From Gammaproteobacteria bacterium (GTDB lineage Bacteria; Pseudomonadota; Gammaproteobacteria; Pseudomonadales; Litorivicinaceae): DNA of 55,912 nt. Position numbers and translations under genes: made by a program. The stretch covers positions 1-55,912 of the forward strand of contig JAHEDY010000007.1 in NCBI GenBank assembly GCA_024640985.1, in the 5' to 3' direction. Each line of letters starts with the position of its first letter. Positions within the stretch are counted from its first letter, which is position 1. A model generated the notes under the pieces. It was not told the DNA's origin. It made no database searches and saw only the letters and a list, made by a program, of their open reading frames with translations. This document shows, piece by piece, positions 54,098 to 55,912 of the stretch.

Positions 54098-54768
54098 TCG
54101 TCGCCAGAAAAAACGCCTAGTAGCGCAAGCAGGTTGGTAAACAGCATGTAAATGTCGACGTAGAGTGCGACAGTTGCCATGACGTAGTTGGTTTCCCCAC
54201 CGTGGATGATTCGACTGGTGTCAAACAAGATGTACCCTGCAGCCAACAGCACCAACATCGCGCTGAGAGCTAAGCTCAGAGCCGGGACTTGGAAGAAGAT
54301 CAGTCCAATAGAAGCCAGGAGCGCAATGATCAATCCGGTGAACAAAAACCCGCCCATGAAGCTGAAGTCTTTCTTGGTCGTCAACACATAAGCCGACAAT
54401 GAGAGAAAGACAGCCGCAGTACCAAACAGCGCGTTACCAACGATTGATGCTCCGCCTGGAGATTGGAGGTAATAAGAGATCATCGGTCCAAGGCTCCAGC
54501 CCATGAACCCAGTAAACGCGAACACTAAAGGCAGGGCCCAAATGCTGTTTCGCATTGCTTGGAGAGCAAACAACAATCCGATCATCCCGCCTAATGACAG
54601 TAACCAGTGCATGGGTGGCGCTTGAGTAGAAACAGCTAGCGCGGTCATTCCAGCACTGAAAAATAATGTCATTGAGAGCAACATGTAGGTGTTGCGCAGT
54701 ACCTTGCTCGCTGACTCTGAAACTCCGTATCCAGCCGTCGCTGTGGCTTGGGTAATGCGATCACTCAT
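54094..54768 (-). CDS. yccA: Bax inhibitor-1/YccA family membrane protein
   Basis: A 224-residue protein with seven membrane helices, of the BI-1 family. YccA in E. coli binds and modulates the FtsH protease. Visible features: VLRNTYMLLSMTLFFSAGMTA-type first helix, GFMGWSLGPMISYYLQSPGG and LFDTSRIIHGGETNYV near the end. It heads the yccA-tusDCBE operon, an order also known in Pseudomonas. Confidence 0.92.
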   Translation of the reverse strand: MSDRITQATATAGYGVSESASKVLRNTYMLLSMTLFFSAGMTALAVSTQAPPMHWLLSLGGMIGLLFALQAMRNSIWALPLVFAFTGFMGWSLGPMISYYLQSPGGASIVGNALFGTAAVFLSLSAYVLTTKKDFSFMGGFLFTGLIIALLASIGLIFFQVPALSLALSAMLVLLAAGYILFDTSRIIHGGETNYVMATVALYVDIYMLFTNLLALLGVFSGDE

Positions 54769-54939
54769 CGAAAAACTCCTTTTTCAATTTTTCTGTCAGG
54801 CACCTGATGCACCCAACTTTCGTAGTATACAGGTTTATAGTAATGATTCTTGTTCATCTTGCAAGGCCCGCCAGAGCCTTTTATTTAGAGTCTTTCTGAA
54901 TCGGGTAACGAGAAATTGTATATCGAATGATTCAGCCTC

Positions 54940-54971
54940 GTTGTTTGTTGACGAAACAGAAATCAAACAAC
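54940..54971 (+). promoter_or_regulatory. Inverted repeat around a -35-like box in the yccA/YqhA divergent region
   Basis: GTTGTTTG (54940-54947) and CAAACAAC (54964-54971) are a perfect 8-bp inverted repeat with 16 bases between; TTGACG (54948-54953) lies inside as a possible -35. A -10 (CAGATT, 54971-54976) is weak. The rest of the 262-base gap between 54769 and 55030 shows only AT-rich sequence with no further clear element. Confidence 0.35.
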
Positions 54972-55030
54972 AGATTTTCATCGTCGTGCTGTCAGGAAAT
55001 CCTGCTAAGCTCTGCGCTCGGAGGATTGAT

Positions 55031-55597
55031 ATGAAAGGATACACGCAGATCGCATCTCTATTAGAAAAGGGGATTGCTGCTTTTTTATTGTTGTTCGGTG
55101 CCACCATGGTGATGCTGATGGCTGGACTCTTTTTCGTTTTGTTATCGCAAGTAGGGGTTTTGGTCAAATTGTCTGCTGCGGTTGCGTTGATTTTTGACTC
55201 AGCAGGCTCCCTTGAAGCGATCTTTATTTTGTTGTTGAAGTTGATTGACTTGGCTTTGATCGCAGTTTTGATCACGATTATCGCGTTGTCATCCTATCAG
55301 AGCTTCGTGGATGATATTGACCATTTGGACAGGATGGACACTGAGGCGTCGCGGGGGATTCAGAAACTCGGGATGATGCGTCCACAACAATTGAAAGGAA
55401 AGCTGATTTCGACGGTCGTGGGATTATCGTCCATTGCACTTTTAGGCACCGCGTTCCAGATCGCCGAGGCCTACAAGAATGGACTTGGGATGCAGAGTTT
55501 TCCGTTAGAGATAGGAATTACAGCTGGAATTCATGTGTTATTCCTAGCGACCAGCCTCACCATGGCGTTCATGGAGAGGGCGGACGCTAAGCGATAA
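55031..55597 (+). CDS. YqhA/UPF0114 family membrane protein
   Basis: A 188-residue protein with four predicted membrane helices (about 12-45, 62-90, 128-148, 160-180), matching the YqhA family pattern: FEKGIAAFLLLFG-like first helix, LKLIDLALIAVLITIIALSSYQ in the second, and GKLISTVVGLSSIALL in the third. Function unknown. GGAGG lies six bases before the ATG. The open frame upstream to 54689 has no support. Confidence 0.82.
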   Translation: MKGYTQIASLLEKGIAAFLLLFGATMVMLMAGLFFVLLSQVGVLVKLSAAVALIFDSAGSLEAIFILLLKLIDLALIAVLITIIALSSYQSFVDDIDHLDRMDTEASRGIQKLGMMRPQQLKGKLISTVVGLSSIALLGTAFQIAEAYKNGLGMQSFPLEIGITAGIHVLFLATSLTMAFMERADAKR

Positions 55598-55600
55598 GTG

Positions 55601-55912
55601 TTAAAGCGTTTCCACAAATGCGCCGATGTTAGCCATGTCATCCGTTGACAACGCGGCTGCTTGACCCCACATGAGTGCACTCTGCGCTCCGCGCGTTTCT
55701 CCGTTTTTGTACTGAGTCAACATGGAGACGATGGCATCTTTGGTTTGACCTTGGAGTTTCGGACCAACACCACCTTCACCGTTTAAACCATGACATGCTG
55801 CGCATGCGGTATAGGCTTTCTTGCCAAGATCGGCAGGGCTTGCAGTAGCTAACATTGCGGCTTCTGCTTCGCGACGCTTGGCATCTTCGATCTTGTAGGC
55901 TTCGTAGCATTC
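55601..55912 (-). CDS. c-type cytochrome (5' end cut by window edge)
   Basis: About 103 residues visible up to the stop, open at the right edge. A single haem-binding CAACH motif sits in YTACAACHGLNGEGGVGPKLQGQ, and the distal Met is probably in SALMWGQAAAL. The visible part before the haem domain is helical and charged (AYKIEDAKRREAEAA), so this may be the second domain of a larger protein or a short cytochrome c5-like protein; signal peptide not seen. Partner unknown. Confidence 0.8.
   Translation of the reverse strand, partial: ECYEAYKIEDAKRREAEAAMLATASPADLGKKAYTACAACHGLNGEGGVGPKLQGQTKDAIVSMLTQYKNGETRGAQSALMWGQAAALSTDDMANIGAFVETL

Noticed and set aside
52838-54768. tRNA-Ser gene between yccA and tusE, as in E. 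coli
   Set aside because: tusD, tusC and tusB fill the interval with overlapping frames; no cloverleaf sequence is present.

Overview
The window comes from the chromosome of a gammaproteobacterium with roughly 50% GC. It carries an outer-membrane/lipid A pathway, LolA, FtsK, an RNase E with a long basic tail, AceK, the TusBCDE relay, and the ClpS/ClpA plus Aat/Bpt N-degron genes. Two long blocks follow a gene order known from Pseudomonas and related Pseudomonadales/Oceanospirillales. One is lpxK-Trm112-kdsB-murB-rne-rluC-sppA-maf-yceD-rpmF-fab-mltG-tmk-holB-pilZ-tatD-TetR. The other is yccA-tusDCBE, serS-crcB-lolA-ftsK-trxB-aat-bpt-infA-clpA-clpS, then icd-rluE-mnmA-hflD-purB-roxA. I cannot name the genus from sequence alone. 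No rRNA, tRNA, CRISPR array, insertion sequence or prophage was seen; this is dense housekeeping sequence, with many genes overlapping by 1-4 nt (ATGA, GTGA, TGATG, TAATG).

Region by region: 1-5174 holds envelope genes (msbA with a co-translated phosphatase-like gene, lpxK, kdsB, murB). 5184-11070 holds rne with a long structured leader, rluC, sppA and a Maf-family nucleotidase. 11095-19511 is the yceD-rpmF-fabDG-acpP-fabF-mltG-tmk-holB-pilZ-tatD-tetR series, driven by a near-consensus promoter; plsX and fabH are absent from it. 19508-28689 on the minus strand is a propionyl-CoA to succinyl-CoA module: an acyl-CoA carboxylase (pccB plus an unusually long biotin carboxylase/BCCP subunit), methylmalonyl-CoA mutase, its GTPase chaperone MeaB, and an epimerase-like protein that lacks a conserved metal-ligand histidine. 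28803-35291 holds small-function genes and aceK. 35273-40684 is a minus-strand run of GNAT, roxA, purB, hflD, mnmA and rluE. 40788-47905 holds icd, clpS-clpA, infA, bpt, aat and trxB. 47995-55912 holds ftsK, lolA, crcB, serS, the tus genes, a BI-1 family membrane protein, a YqhA-like membrane protein and the end of a c-type cytochrome gene.

Functional links inside the window: AceK and its target Icd are both present, with the regulated serine conserved. The TusDCBE sulfur relay and its acceptor MnmA are both present. ClpS/ClpA and the two aminoacyl-protein transferases form an N-degron group. The methylmalonyl module would feed succinyl-CoA into the same TCA/glyoxylate branch that AceK controls.

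I found no obviously new multi-gene defence or mobile system. The most unusual items are the long-form biotin carboxylase, the epimerase with HH replaced by QQ, a perfect palindrome in front of the carboxylase operon, a promoter that predicts a leaderless fab-operon mRNA, the hairpin-rich rne leader, and two genes (GNAT and aat) that lack a canonical start codon where the family's N terminus begins.
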